A stretch of DNA of 64,000 nucleotides from Aurantimonas sp. Leaf443. GTDB taxonomy: Bacteria > Pseudomonadota > Alphaproteobacteria > Rhizobiales > Rhizobiaceae. The notes under the pieces were generated by a model that worked only from the letters and a program-made list of their open reading frames with translations, was not told where the DNA came from and searched no databases. Shown one piece after another: positions 8,481 to 16,553 of this stretch (the first letter of the stretch is position 1; each line of letters begins with the position of its first letter). The stretch covers positions 81,171 to 145,170 of the forward strand of contig NZ_LMRD01000008.1 in assembly GCF_001425575.1 (NCBI RefSeq). The letters run 5' to 3'. The position numbers and the translations under genes are program-made.

Positions 8481-9884
8481 ATGACACTCCTCATCGGCTC
8501 CTTCCTCGCCCTGATGCTGGTCGGCCTGCCGGTCGCGATCTCCATGTTCGTCGCCTCCGGACTCTATCTCCTCGTCTACGGCATCGCGCCCGACATCATC
8601 ATCGCCCAGCGCATGATCGCCGGCGTGGAGAGCTTCCCGCTCCTCGCCGTTCCCTTCTTCATCCTCGCCGGCAACCTGATGAACATCGCCGGCGTGACCG
8701 GCCGCATCTACGCCTTCGCGGTCGCGCTCGTCGGCTGGATGAAGGGCGGCCTCGCCCAGGTGAACATCATCGGCTCGGTGATCTTCTCCGGCATGTCCGG
8801 CACCGCGCTCGCGGACGCGGCGGGCATCGGCACGATCGAGATCAAGGCGATGAAGGACCACGGCTATCCCGTGGAGGCCGCCGTCGGCGTCACCGCCGCC
8901 TCGGCGACGCTCGGGCCGATCTTCCCGCCGTCGCTGCCCTTCGTCATCTACGGCATGATGGCCAATGTCTCGATCGGCGCGCTCTTCATGGCCGGCATCG
9001 TGCCGGGCGTCGTCATGACGCTCCTGATGATGGTGACGGTGGCCGTCTTCGCGCGCCGGCGCGGCTGGGGCTCGGATGCGCCCTTCGAGATGGCCAAGCT
9101 CCTCAGCGCCTCGGTGGAGGTGCTCGTCGTCCTCGCCGTGCCGCTCCTCATCTGGGCGCTCACCTTCGTGCTCTCGCTCAACATGGCGGTGCTCGTCGGG
9201 CTCGCCATCCTCGTCGCGCTCGACTGGTATTTCGACTTCTCGGCCGTGATGGCGCTGATGACGCCGGTGATCCTCATCGGCGGCATGACGATGGGCTGGT
9301 TCACGCCCACGGAGGCCGCGGTCGCGGCGGTGATCTGGTCGCTCTTCCTCGGCCTCGTGCGCTACCGCTCGATGACCTTCCGCAGCCTGGCCAAGGCGAG
9401 CTTCGACACGATCGAGACGACGGCCTCGGTTCTGTTCATCGTCACCGCCGCCTCGGTCTTCGCCTGGCTCCTCACGGTCAGCCAGGCCGCGCAGCTGATG
9501 AGCGACGCGATCCTCGCGGTCACCGACAACTGGATCGTCTTCCTCATCCTCGTCAACGTCCTCGTCCTGGTCATCGGCTGCTTCCTCGACACGATCGCGG
9601 CCATCACCATCATCGTGCCGATCCTCCTGCCGATCGCGCTCCGGCTCGGCATCGATCCCGTGCATTTCGGCCTCATCATCACGCTGAACCTCATGATCGG
9701 GCTCCTCCACCCGCCGCTCGGCATGGTCCTCTTCGTGCTCTCGCGCGTCGCCAAGCTCTCGGTGGAGCGAACGACGATGGCGATCCTGCCCTGGCTGGTG
9801 CCGCTCTTCTTGGCGCTCATCGTCATCACCTTCGTGCCGGCCGTCACCCTCTGGCTGCCGACCCAGATGGGTCTCATCCGCTAG
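8481..9884 (+). CDS. dctM: TRAP transporter large permease (DctM family)
   Basis: A 467-residue polytopic permease with roughly 12 hydrophobic segments. Family landmarks are FFILAGNLMNIAGVTGRI, the GMSGTALADAAGIGTIEI loop, PPSLPFVIYG and, near the end, LIITLNLMIGLLHPPLGM. It is about 40 residues longer than the usual 425-430. The extra length falls in the middle, around residues 205-265 (between the two homologous halves), and includes two additional hydrophobic stretches. It starts 5 nt after dctQ. Confidence 0.93.
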   Translation: MTLLIGSFLALMLVGLPVAISMFVASGLYLLVYGIAPDIIIAQRMIAGVESFPLLAVPFFILAGNLMNIAGVTGRIYAFAVALVGWMKGGLAQVNIIGSVIFSGMSGTALADAAGIGTIEIKAMKDHGYPVEAAVGVTAASATLGPIFPPSLPFVIYGMMANVSIGALFMAGIVPGVVMTLLMMVTVAVFARRRGWGSDAPFEMAKLLSASVEVLVVLAVPLLIWALTFVLSLNMAVLVGLAILVALDWYFDFSAVMALMTPVILIGGMTMGWFTPTEAAVAAVIWSLFLGLVRYRSMTFRSLAKASFDTIETTASVLFIVTAASVFAWLLTVSQAAQLMSDAILAVTDNWIVFLILVNVLVLVIGCFLDTIAAITIIVPILLPIALRLGIDPVHFGLIITLNLMIGLLHPPLGMVLFVLSRVAKLSVERTTMAILPWLVPLFLALIVITFVPAVTLWLPTQMGLIR

Positions 9885-9912
9885 TCACGACGCATCGCCC
9901 GCCGGACCGTCG

Positions 9913-9932
9913 GCCGGGCGCCGGCGCCCGGC
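9913..9932. repeat. 20-bp perfect GC palindrome between dctM and the dehydrogenase gene
   Basis: GCCGGGCGCCGGCGCCCGGC is a perfect zero-spacer palindrome in the 85-nt gap between dctM and the next gene. It may act as an RNA hairpin that attenuates or stabilises the transcript, or as a protein site. No T-run follows. Confidence 0.5.
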
Positions 9933-9969
9933 GGAGCCTTGCGCCGCGCCGATCGAAAGGAGCCCGCCG

Positions 9970-10998
9970 ATGGTCGCCATCGCCGTCGAGACCCCGCATC
10001 GCCTCGCCCTGCGCGAGACCGACTGTCCCGCGCCCGGGCCCGGCGAGATCCGCCTTTCCGTCGCGCGCGGCGGCATCTGCGGCTCGGACCTCCACATCCT
10101 GCACGGGTCGAACCCGTTCGCGGTCTATCCGCGCATCATCGGCCACGAGTTCGCCGGCACGGTGACGGCGCTTGGGGCCGGCGTGACGCGGCTTTCGGTC
10201 GGCGAGCGCGTCGTCGCCGATCCCGTTCTCGCCTGCGGACGCTGCCATCCCTGCCGCATCGGCCGGCCCAATGTCTGCGCGCGGCTCGAGGTCTTCGGCG
10301 TCCATCGCGACGGCGGCTTCCGCTCCGAGCTCGTGCTGCCGGAGGCGAACGCGGTGAAGGTGCCGCCCGGCCTCTCCTTCGCCGTCGCGGCCATGGCCGA
10401 GCCCTTCTCGGTCGCCGCCAACGTCCTGCGCAACACCGGCTGCGGGCCCGACGACAGCGTCCTCGTCTACGGCGCGGGAACGGTCGGCCTCACCGTGCTG
10501 CAGGTGGCGCGCCTCCACGGCGCCCGCGTCCTCGTCGCCGATCTCGACGAGAGGCGGCTGGCGCGCGCGGCGGCGCTCGGCGCCGACCGGGTGATCCATT
10601 CGGCGCGCGAGAGCGTCGCCGCGGCGGTCGCCGGCGAGACGGACGGTCTCGGGCCCACCGTGGTGATCGACGGGGCGGGCGTGCCCGCGCTCCTCGCCGA
10701 GGCGCTGGACGTGGTGGCGCCGGCCGGCCGCATCGGCCTTCTCGGCTTCTCGCCCGAGCCCTCGCCCCTCGTCCAGCAGCGCCTCGTCGGCAAGGAGGCG
10801 ACGATCGTCGGCTCGCGCCTCAACCGGCGCCTCCTGCCGCAGGTGGTGGAATGGCTGGCCGAGGGCCGGGTCGATGCCGCCGCGATGATCACCCACACCT
10901 TCGTCGCCGCGGACGCCGCCGAAGCCTTCGCGCTTCTGGAGCGTGCGCCGGGCGAGGCGGTGAAGGTGCAGCTCGCCTTCGACGGCGGCGCGGCCTAG
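9970..10998 (+). CDS. Zinc-dependent alcohol dehydrogenase, sugar-acid type
   Basis: A 342-residue medium-chain dehydrogenase. Catalytic zinc ligands are seen at C37 (GGICGSDLH) and H59-E60 (IGHEFAG). The structural zinc lobe has four cysteines at about 89, 92, 95 and 103. The Rossmann segment is VYGAGTVGLTVLQVA, and the strand end VADLDE favours NAD. The GVHRDGGF segment is typical of L-idonate 5-dehydrogenase, RspB and L-galactonate/L-gulonate oxidoreductases. It follows the TRAP genes, so it probably oxidises an imported hexonate to a keto acid. The exact substrate is not assignable. Confidence 0.85.
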   Translation: MVAIAVETPHRLALRETDCPAPGPGEIRLSVARGGICGSDLHILHGSNPFAVYPRIIGHEFAGTVTALGAGVTRLSVGERVVADPVLACGRCHPCRIGRPNVCARLEVFGVHRDGGFRSELVLPEANAVKVPPGLSFAVAAMAEPFSVAANVLRNTGCGPDDSVLVYGAGTVGLTVLQVARLHGARVLVADLDERRLARAAALGADRVIHSARESVAAAVAGETDGLGPTVVIDGAGVPALLAEALDVVAPAGRIGLLGFSPEPSPLVQQRLVGKEATIVGSRLNRRLLPQVVEWLAEGRVDAAAMITHTFVAADAAEAFALLERAPGEAVKVQLAFDGGAA

Positions 10999-12062
10999 CG
11001 CCCCCGGAAGGTGCGGGACGGGGTGACGCCGAACTTCAGGCGGTAGCGCCGGCTGAAATCGCTCATATGCGCGAAGCCCCAGCGCCGGGCGATCTGCGAG
11101 ATCGTCGCTCCCGTCCCGGCCGCCGCGCGCAGGTCGGCATGGGCGCGCTCGAGGCGGCGGGCGACGACGAACTGCACCGGCGTCGTGTCGAGTTCGCTGC
11201 GGAAGCCGAGCTGCAGCGAGCGCACCGAGACCCCGGCGGCCCGGGCGATGTCGGAGAGGGTGAAGCTCGCGGCGAGGTTGGCGTCGATGAAGTCGACCGC
11301 GCGGCTCACATAGGCGGCCGAGGCCGGCGCGCGGCGGCGCGGCGCCGGCGAGATCTGCGGCCAGGCCGTCAGGAGCTGGTAGACGAGGATCTCCTCCAGA
11401 AGCGGGTGGAAGAGGTCGTCGTGCCGCGAAATGTCGGCGGTGCGCCGATGCATCAGGGCGAACACGTGCGCGAAGGCGCGCAGCGGCGGCGTGTGCATCT
11501 CCACCAGCGGCCGCAGGCGCGGCACGTCCTCCACCTCCTCCCCTTCGAGCGCCCGGCAGCAGTCCAGGAGACGCCGGTGGGTGATGGTGCCGCTGATCGC
11601 GCGGAAGTCGCGCGAGGCCTCCTCGTTGCGCATCAGCGGAAACGAGACGAACATGCCGATGCCGGACGTGCCGACATGGTCCTCGTCGAGATCACGGCGC
11701 ACCATGCGGCCCGATTCCACGATCCGGATCGTGTAGAGATCGTTCGTGATCTTCGGACGCGTGACGAAGCCCGTGCGCGAACGCGTCGTCCAGAGACTGA
11801 AATTCTCCGACTGGCTGCCCGAGATGCTGAGATCGACCGCGTCGCGCTCCGCGCTTTCGAAGGAGACGGCGAGCCCGCCCGTCTCGTTCAGGCGGTGAAG
11901 CACTCCGTTGTCGTCGATCGTATGGGCGAAATAGGCCTGGGGATACCAGGTTCGCGCAGTGGAAGCCGACACGACGAGACCCCGACCCGAGAGAGGACAC
12001 CGATACCGAACGCGTCGCCGGCCCGAAGCGCGCAGGAAGGCGAGATTCCGCGAGCCGTACAC
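10995..12062 (-). CDS. AraC-family transcriptional regulator
   Basis: Up to 355 residues. The C-terminal 100 residues hold the two AraC helix-turn-helix motifs (FTLSDIARAAGVSVRSLQLGFR and a second at ISQIARRWGFAHMSDFSRRYR). The N-terminal part resembles the AraC-binding-like domain found in regulators of dehydrogenases and oxygenases. The start is uncertain: the ATG at 12062 gives about 30 unconserved residues, and a GTG at 11972 is a plausible alternative. It is convergent to the dehydrogenase gene, and the two stop codons share the tetranucleotide CTAG at 10995-10998. Its target is unknown. Confidence 0.85.
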   Translation of the reverse strand: MYGSRNLAFLRASGRRRVRYRCPLSGRGLVVSASTARTWYPQAYFAHTIDDNGVLHRLNETGGLAVSFESAERDAVDLSISGSQSENFSLWTTRSRTGFVTRPKITNDLYTIRIVESGRMVRRDLDEDHVGTSGIGMFVSFPLMRNEEASRDFRAISGTITHRRLLDCCRALEGEEVEDVPRLRPLVEMHTPPLRAFAHVFALMHRRTADISRHDDLFHPLLEEILVYQLLTAWPQISPAPRRRAPASAAYVSRAVDFIDANLAASFTLSDIARAAGVSVRSLQLGFRSELDTTPVQFVVARRLERAHADLRAAAGTGATISQIARRWGFAHMSDFSRRYRLKFGVTPSRTFRGR

Positions 12063-12155
12063 GAAGTTAAGTCATCATGAATGATTTGCGAGCGAAATCG
12101 TCTGGTGATTCGCGGGATCGCCGCGTTGTCGTGCTCAGGTGATCGGGAGGGGCCT

Positions 12156-13289
12156 GTGGAGGAGCTTCAACTGATCGTGCGCGTCGTCGAAGGGCTCGGC
12201 GTCCTCGCGCTCGTCACGATGCTGTACGGCGCCATCGTCCGTGGCCTGCCCGAACGCCTGCGGCGCGTCTGCGTCGGCCTCGTCTTCGGCATCGCCGCAT
12301 CGCTCGTCATGTTCCATCCCTTCGTCGTCACGCCCGGGGTCGTGGTCGACGCGCGCGGGGTCCTGCTCGTCCTCGCCGCGCCCTTCGGCGGCGGCTGGGC
12401 CTGCCTCATCGCGGGCCTTCTCACGGCCGGGGCACGGCTGCAGATCGGCGGGATGGGCGCCCATGCCGGCGTCGTGTCGATCGCTCTCGCCTGCATGGCG
12501 GGCTACGCGTTCACGCGCCTGCCGGCGCGGCTCAGCGCGGGCGGGGGCCTCGGCCCGCTTCTGCTTCTCGCGCTCATGGGAACCTGCCAGAGCGCCTCCT
12601 TCTTTCTGCTGCCCCCCGAGATCATGCTGTCCGTGATCCGGCGGGCGATGCTTCCGGTCGCCCTCGTCAACGCCTTCGGCGTCGTGCTGTTCGGCCTGTT
12701 CCTGCGCTCGGAGAGCAACCGCATCGCCGATGCCGCGCGCAATGTGCGGGAGGCGACGACCGATCCCCTCACCGACCTCTCCAACCGCCGCCATTTCGAG
12801 CGGACGGCGCCGGACCGGCTCGCCATGGCCGAGCGCGAGGGCCGCAGCCTGTCCGTCCTCCTCATCGACATCGACCATTTCAAGGACGTCAACGACCGGT
12901 TCGGCCACGATGTCGGCGACGTCGTCCTGTGCGCGCTCGCCCGCACCCTGCGGCGCAACGTGCGCGCCTCGGACCTCGTGGCGCGGCTCGGCGGCGAGGA
13001 ATTCGCGATCCTGCTCGACGCCTCGGTTCCCGCCGCCGGGACGATCGCGGAGAAGCTGCGCGCCGGCATCGAGGCGGGGCTGGACGGCGAGCGCGTGCCC
13101 CCCGTCACCATCAGCATCGGCATCGCCGCCGCAGCGCCCGGACAGAGCATCGCCGCGACCCTGAAGAAGGCCGACCTCGCCCTCTACGAAGCCAAGCGCC
13201 TCGGCCGCAACCGCGTCCACCGCCACGAGGACGCGGTTGTCGCCGACAGCCCATGGCCGGCGCATTCGAGCCCGGTGGCCGGCCTCTAG
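12156..13289 (+). CDS. Membrane diguanylate cyclase with 5TM-LYT sensor
   Basis: A 377-residue protein. Residues 1-190 contain about five to six membrane segments with the 5TM-5TMR_LYT pattern (DARGVLLVLAAPFGGG and GARLQIGGMGAHAGV). A GGDEF domain follows from about residue 205. The active motif is GGEEF, with RASD exactly five residues before it forming an inhibitory I-site, so it should make c-di-GMP under product inhibition. I chose the GTG at 12156 for the GGGAGGGG ribosome site and because the earlier frame is not conserved in character. It is divergent from the AraC gene. The ligand is unknown. Confidence 0.88.
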   Translation: MEELQLIVRVVEGLGVLALVTMLYGAIVRGLPERLRRVCVGLVFGIAASLVMFHPFVVTPGVVVDARGVLLVLAAPFGGGWACLIAGLLTAGARLQIGGMGAHAGVVSIALACMAGYAFTRLPARLSAGGGLGPLLLLALMGTCQSASFFLLPPEIMLSVIRRAMLPVALVNAFGVVLFGLFLRSESNRIADAARNVREATTDPLTDLSNRRHFERTAPDRLAMAEREGRSLSVLLIDIDHFKDVNDRFGHDVGDVVLCALARTLRRNVRASDLVARLGGEEFAILLDASVPAAGTIAEKLRAGIEAGLDGERVPPVTISIGIAAAAPGQSIAATLKKADLALYEAKRLGRNRVHRHEDAVVADSPWPAHSSPVAGL

Positions 13290-13372
13290 GCGTCTGACAC
13301 GATCCGGGACGCGATCCCGATGCGCATGGCGGCGGGCCGGGTGACGGCGAGTTGCGCGCAAGCGCTTCGAGC

Positions 13373-13460
13373 CCGAACCGAACCGGGCGAAGAACACTCC
13401 GGCATCGGCAGACCCGACGATCGGGAGCGGCACGCTCGTGACGCCGAACCGAACCGGGCG
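13373..13460. repeat. 17-nt direct repeat upstream of bigR
   Basis: CCGAACCGAACCGGGCG occurs at 13373-13389 and again at 13444-13460, 71 bp apart start to start. The second copy abuts the bigR operator. Each copy holds a tandem CCGAA. The role is unknown; it may be a second binding element or the trace of a local duplication. Confidence 0.6.
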
Positions 13461-13461
13461 G

Positions 13462-13504
13462 TTGAATATTAGAGTTTTCTGTATTAGATATCTCTCATAT
13501 TCAA
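13462..13504. promoter_or_regulatory. BigR-type operator/promoter
   Basis: TTGAATATTAGAG (13462-13474) and CTCTCATATTCAA (13492-13504) form a 13-bp inverted repeat with one mismatch. Within it TATTAGA is also directly repeated at 13467-13473 and 13482-13488. It is the only AT-rich patch in this intergenic region and ends 13 nt before the bigR start, as expected for the autoregulatory operator of a BigR/SqrR-like repressor. Confidence 0.7.
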
Positions 13505-13517
13505 GGGAGAGATCCGC

Positions 13518-13886
13518 ATGGACGATCTGCAGGAGTTCGAGGCGAAGGCCGCGGAGGTCGCTGCCGTGCTGAAGGCGGTCGCGAACGAGCGCCGTCTGAT
13601 GCTCCTGTGCAAGCTCCTGGAGCTGGGCGAGGCCAATGTCGGCGCGCTGGCCGAAGCCGTCGGCCTGTCGCAATCGGCCCTGTCGCAGCACCTGACCGTC
13701 CTGAAGGACCAGGGCATCGTCGACTACCGTCGCGAGAGCCAGACCCTCTGGTACCGGATCTGCGACCCCCGCATCGTGGCGCTCTTCTCCACCCTGCGCG
13801 GCCTGTTCTGCCCGCCCAAGGACGCCGCCCCCTCCGCGGCGCCGCCCCTCTTCCAAACCGAACCCCGGGAGATGTCGGATGAGTGA
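13518..13886 (+). CDS. bigR: ArsR-family persulfide-sensing repressor (BigR/SqrR type)
   Basis: A 122-residue winged-helix protein with ArsR core residues NERRLMLLCKLLELGE and QSALSQHLTVLKDQGIV. Cysteines occur at positions 31 and 98, a spacing of 67, close to the two redox cysteines of BigR that form a di- or tetrasulfide with sulfane sulfur and release DNA; a third lies at 82. The start at 13518 follows AAGGGAGAG. It overlaps pmpA by 8 nt and heads the sulfur operon that it probably represses. Confidence 0.88.
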   Translation: MDDLQEFEAKAAEVAAVLKAVANERRLMLLCKLLELGEANVGALAEAVGLSQSALSQHLTVLKDQGIVDYRRESQTLWYRICDPRIVALFSTLRGLFCPPKDAAPSAAPPLFQTEPREMSDE

Positions 13887-14304
13887 CGTCACGCCTGTCT
13901 CCGCGCTCGGCGGCGGCCTTCTGATCGGCCTGTCGGCGGCCTTGCTGCTGCTGGCCAACGGGCGCATCGCGGGCATCAGCGGCATCCTCGACGGTGCCCT
14001 TCGCCCGAAGGCGGGTGAGTTCGGGTGGCGGGCCGCCTTCCTCGCCGGGCTTCTGGCCGCCGCGCCGCTGCTGGCGCTCGCGGGGTACGACCTTCCCGCC
14101 ATCGCCGTCGATGCCGCATGGCCGATAGTCGTGGTCGGCGGACTGCTCGTCGGCTTCGGCACGCGGCTCGGGTCGGGCTGCACCAGCGGCCACGGGGTCT
14201 GCGGCATCGGGCGCGGGTCGGCGCGTTCCATCGCGGCCACGCTGACCTTCATGGCCACGGCCGCCGCCACCGTCTTCGTCGTCCGCCACGTGCTGGGAGC
14301 CTGA
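13879..14304 (+). CDS. pmpA: YeeE/YedE family membrane protein PmpA
   Basis: A 141-residue inner-membrane protein with about four hydrophobic segments. It carries the YeeE/YedE motif GSGCTSGHGVCGIGR, whose cysteines take part in the passage of thiosulfate or persulfide-like sulfur in this family. It overlaps the bigR stop by 8 nt and precedes its half-partner pmpB by 3 nt. Together the two correspond to one full-length YeeE-like transporter split in two. Confidence 0.88.
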   Translation: MSDVTPVSALGGGLLIGLSAALLLLANGRIAGISGILDGALRPKAGEFGWRAAFLAGLLAAAPLLALAGYDLPAIAVDAAWPIVVVGGLLVGFGTRLGSGCTSGHGVCGIGRGSARSIAATLTFMATAAATVFVVRHVLGA

Positions 14305-14307
14305 CCG

Positions 14308-14766
14308 ATGGCCCGCATCCTCGTCGCCCTCCTCGCCGGCCTCGTCTTCGGCATCGGGCTCGTCGTCTCGCAGATGGTCGTGCCCGCCAAGGTCCTCGGC
14401 TTCCTCGACGTCTTCGGGGCGTGGGACCCGAGCCTCGCCTTCGTCATGGGCGGGGCGATCCTCGTCTCGGCCCCGGCCTTCGCGCTGGCCCGGCGGATGG
14501 CCCGTCCGGCCCTGGCTCGGTCCTTCGAGATCCCGACGAGGCGCGATCTCGATCCCCGCCTTCTCTCGGGCGCGGCGATCTTCGGCATCGGCTGGGGCCT
14601 GGTCGGCCTCTGCCCCGGCCCCGCCCTCGCCGCCCTCGGCTTCGGCCTCGGCCCGGCCTTTCTCTTCGCGGGATCCATGGTGGCGGGCATGGCGATCTTC
14701 CACCTGACGCTCGCGCCGCCCGCCGCCCGGGAAGGCGCCGCGACGAGCGCGGGGGCCGACGCATGA
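14308..14766 (+). CDS. pmpB: YeeE/YedE-like membrane protein PmpB (DUF6691)
   Basis: A 152-residue membrane protein with four hydrophobic segments. Landmarks are GIGLVVSQMVVPAKVLGFLD at the N terminus and GAAIFGIGWGLVGLCPGPA in the second half, where the single Cys-Pro-Gly-Pro motif corresponds to the conserved cysteine of the family. It lies 3 nt after pmpA and overlaps the TauE gene by ATGA. It probably pairs with PmpA. Confidence 0.88.
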   Translation: MARILVALLAGLVFGIGLVVSQMVVPAKVLGFLDVFGAWDPSLAFVMGGAILVSAPAFALARRMARPALARSFEIPTRRDLDPRLLSGAAIFGIGWGLVGLCPGPALAALGFGLGPAFLFAGSMVAGMAIFHLTLAPPAAREGAATSAGADA

Positions 14767-15563
14767 CGGCGCTCGCCCAGACGCTGGCGACCGCCACCGG
14801 ATCGGGCGGCGTCGTCGGCCTCGTGCTCGGCCTTTTCGGCGGCGGCGGCTCGATCCTGGCGGTGCCGCTCCTCGTCTATGTCGTCGGCATCGCCTCGCCG
14901 CATGTGGCGATCGGCACCAGCGCCGTCGCGGTCGCGGCCAGCGCGCTCGGCAACCTCGTGCCCCATGCGCGCGGCGGCCGGGTGAAATGGCGCTGCGCCG
15001 CGGTCTTCGCCGCCGCCGGCGTCCTCGGCTCTCTTCTCGGCGCGGCCGCCGCCAAGGCGATGGACGGCGAGCGGCTCCTGGCGCTCTTCGGTCTCGTCAT
15101 GATCGGCGTCGGGCTGGCGATGATGCGCCGGCGCGGGACGGAGGGCGATCCGGCCGTGCGGCTCACCTGGGACACGGCGCGCCGCCTTCTTCCCCTGCTG
15201 ATCGGCATCGGCTTTGCCGTCGGGCTCTTCTCGGGCTTCTTCGGGATCGGCGGCGGCTTCCTCATCGTGCCCGGCCTCGTCCTCGCCACGGGCATGCCGC
15301 TCGCCTACGCCATCGGCACCTCGCTCGTGGGCGTGGCCGCCTTCGGCGCGGCGACGGCCGGCAGCTACGCCTTGTCCGGCCTCGTCGACTGGCCGGTCGC
15401 CGCGCTCTTCGTGGCGGGCGGTCTTGCCGGGGGATGGGCGGGGTCCGCGCTGGGCACGCGTCTGGCCGCCCGCAAGCAGGCCCTCGGCCTTGCCTTCGCC
15501 GGCCTCGTCGTCGGCGTCGGCCTCTTCATCGTCGCCCGGGGGCTCGGCGCCCTCATCGCCTGA
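14763..15563 (+). CDS. TauE/SafE-family sulfite/anion exporter
   Basis: A 266-residue permease made of two similar halves, each starting with the TauE glycine-rich turn (LVLGLFGGGGSILAVPLL near residue 25 and GFFGIGGGFLIVPGLVL near residue 160). About eight membrane segments are predicted. Translational coupling to pmpB through ATGA places it in the sulfur operon, where it likely exports sulfite produced by persulfide oxidation. Substrate assignment rests on context. Confidence 0.88.
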   Translation: MTALAQTLATATGSGGVVGLVLGLFGGGGSILAVPLLVYVVGIASPHVAIGTSAVAVAASALGNLVPHARGGRVKWRCAAVFAAAGVLGSLLGAAAAKAMDGERLLALFGLVMIGVGLAMMRRRGTEGDPAVRLTWDTARRLLPLLIGIGFAVGLFSGFFGIGGGFLIVPGLVLATGMPLAYAIGTSLVGVAAFGAATAGSYALSGLVDWPVAALFVAGGLAGGWAGSALGTRLAARKQALGLAFAGLVVGVGLFIVARGLGALIA

Positions 15564-15600
15564 TCCGGACCCGGTCCGACCCGCCGCAAGGAGACATCGC

Positions 15601-16506
15601 ATGGCATCGCCGACACCGTCCCGCCTCGCCGGCACGCCCGTCGTCACCGGCTTCTTCGACAAGCGCACCTCGAGCGTCCAGTATGTCGTGGCCGATCCGC
15701 AGACCAAGGCCTGCGCCATCGTCGACCCCGTGCTCGACTTCGACCCGAAATCCGGCGCGACCGCCACGACCTCGGCCGACGAGATCCTCGCCTTCATCGA
15801 GCGCGAGGGGCTGCAGATCGAGTGGATCCTCGACACCCATCCCCATGCCGACCATTTCTCGGCGGCCGGATACCTGCACGACCGCACGGGCGCGCCGACG
15901 GCGATCGGCGAGAAGGTGCGAGAGGTGCAGGCGCTCTGGCAGAGCCTCTACCATATCGAGGGATGCTGCCCGTCCGACGGCTCGCAATGGAGCCGCCTCT
16001 TTTCCGACGGCGAGCGCTTCACGATCGGCAAGCTCGAGGCCGAGGTCCTGTTCACCCCCGGCCACACGCTCGCCTCCATCGCCTACCGGGTCGGAGACGC
16101 CGTCTTCGTCCACGACACGCTCTTCATGCCGGACGGGGGAACGGCGCGGGCGGACTTTCCCGGCGGCAGCGCCGGGGCGCTCTGGGACAGCATCCAGCGC
16201 ATCCTCGCCCTTCCCGGCGAGACGCGCGTCTTCACGGGCCACGACTACCAGCCGGGCGGGCGCGAGCCGGCCTGGGAATCGAGCGTGGAGGAGCAGCGGC
16301 GCACGAACATCCACCTCGTGAAGGCGCCGACGCGCGAGGCCTTCGTCCGACTGCGCGAGGCGCGCGACCGCGATCTCGCCATGCCCAACCTCATCCTTCA
16401 CGCGCTCCAGGTGAACATCCGCGGCGGCCGCCTGCCGGAACCCGAGGACGACGGCCGCCGCTATCTCAAGATCCCGCTCGACGCGCTCGAGGGCGCGGCC
16501 TGGTGA
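15601..16506 (+). CDS. blh: Metallo-beta-lactamase-fold persulfide dioxygenase-like protein
   Basis: A 301-residue MBL-fold hydrolase of the ETHE1/Blh branch. THPHADH at residues 79-85 gives the H-x-H-x-D-H metal motif, and FTPGHT and TGHDY supply further ligands. The ADFPGG stretch corresponds to the RTDFQ region of persulfide dioxygenases. It would oxidise glutathione persulfide to sulfite, which the upstream TauE protein could export. It starts 37 nt after tauE with AAGGAG about 8 nt before the ATG, and is the last gene of the operon. No rhodanese domain is fused. Confidence 0.88.
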   Translation: MASPTPSRLAGTPVVTGFFDKRTSSVQYVVADPQTKACAIVDPVLDFDPKSGATATTSADEILAFIEREGLQIEWILDTHPHADHFSAAGYLHDRTGAPTAIGEKVREVQALWQSLYHIEGCCPSDGSQWSRLFSDGERFTIGKLEAEVLFTPGHTLASIAYRVGDAVFVHDTLFMPDGGTARADFPGGSAGALWDSIQRILALPGETRVFTGHDYQPGGREPAWESSVEEQRRTNIHLVKAPTREAFVRLREARDRDLAMPNLILHALQVNIRGGRLPEPEDDGRRYLKIPLDALEGAAW

Positions 16507-16553
16507 CGACGAGGGGATGACCGCGACGCGGACCGTCCCGCCGGTTCGAAGCG

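Noticed and set aside
13496-13518. Alternative reading of the AT-rich bigR region as a Rho-independent terminator for the GGDEF gene
   Set aside because: The dyad has a 17-nt spacer, is AT-rich in the stem and lies 173 nt from the GGDEF stop but 13 nt from bigR, so an operator fits better.
12135-15887. A 1250-codon open frame on the minus strand
   Set aside because: It runs antisense to the GGDEF, bigR, pmpAB and tauE genes, all recognised by motif. Its translation is Arg/Asp/Gly-rich without any family pattern, as expected for a codon-biased shadow frame in GC-rich DNA.
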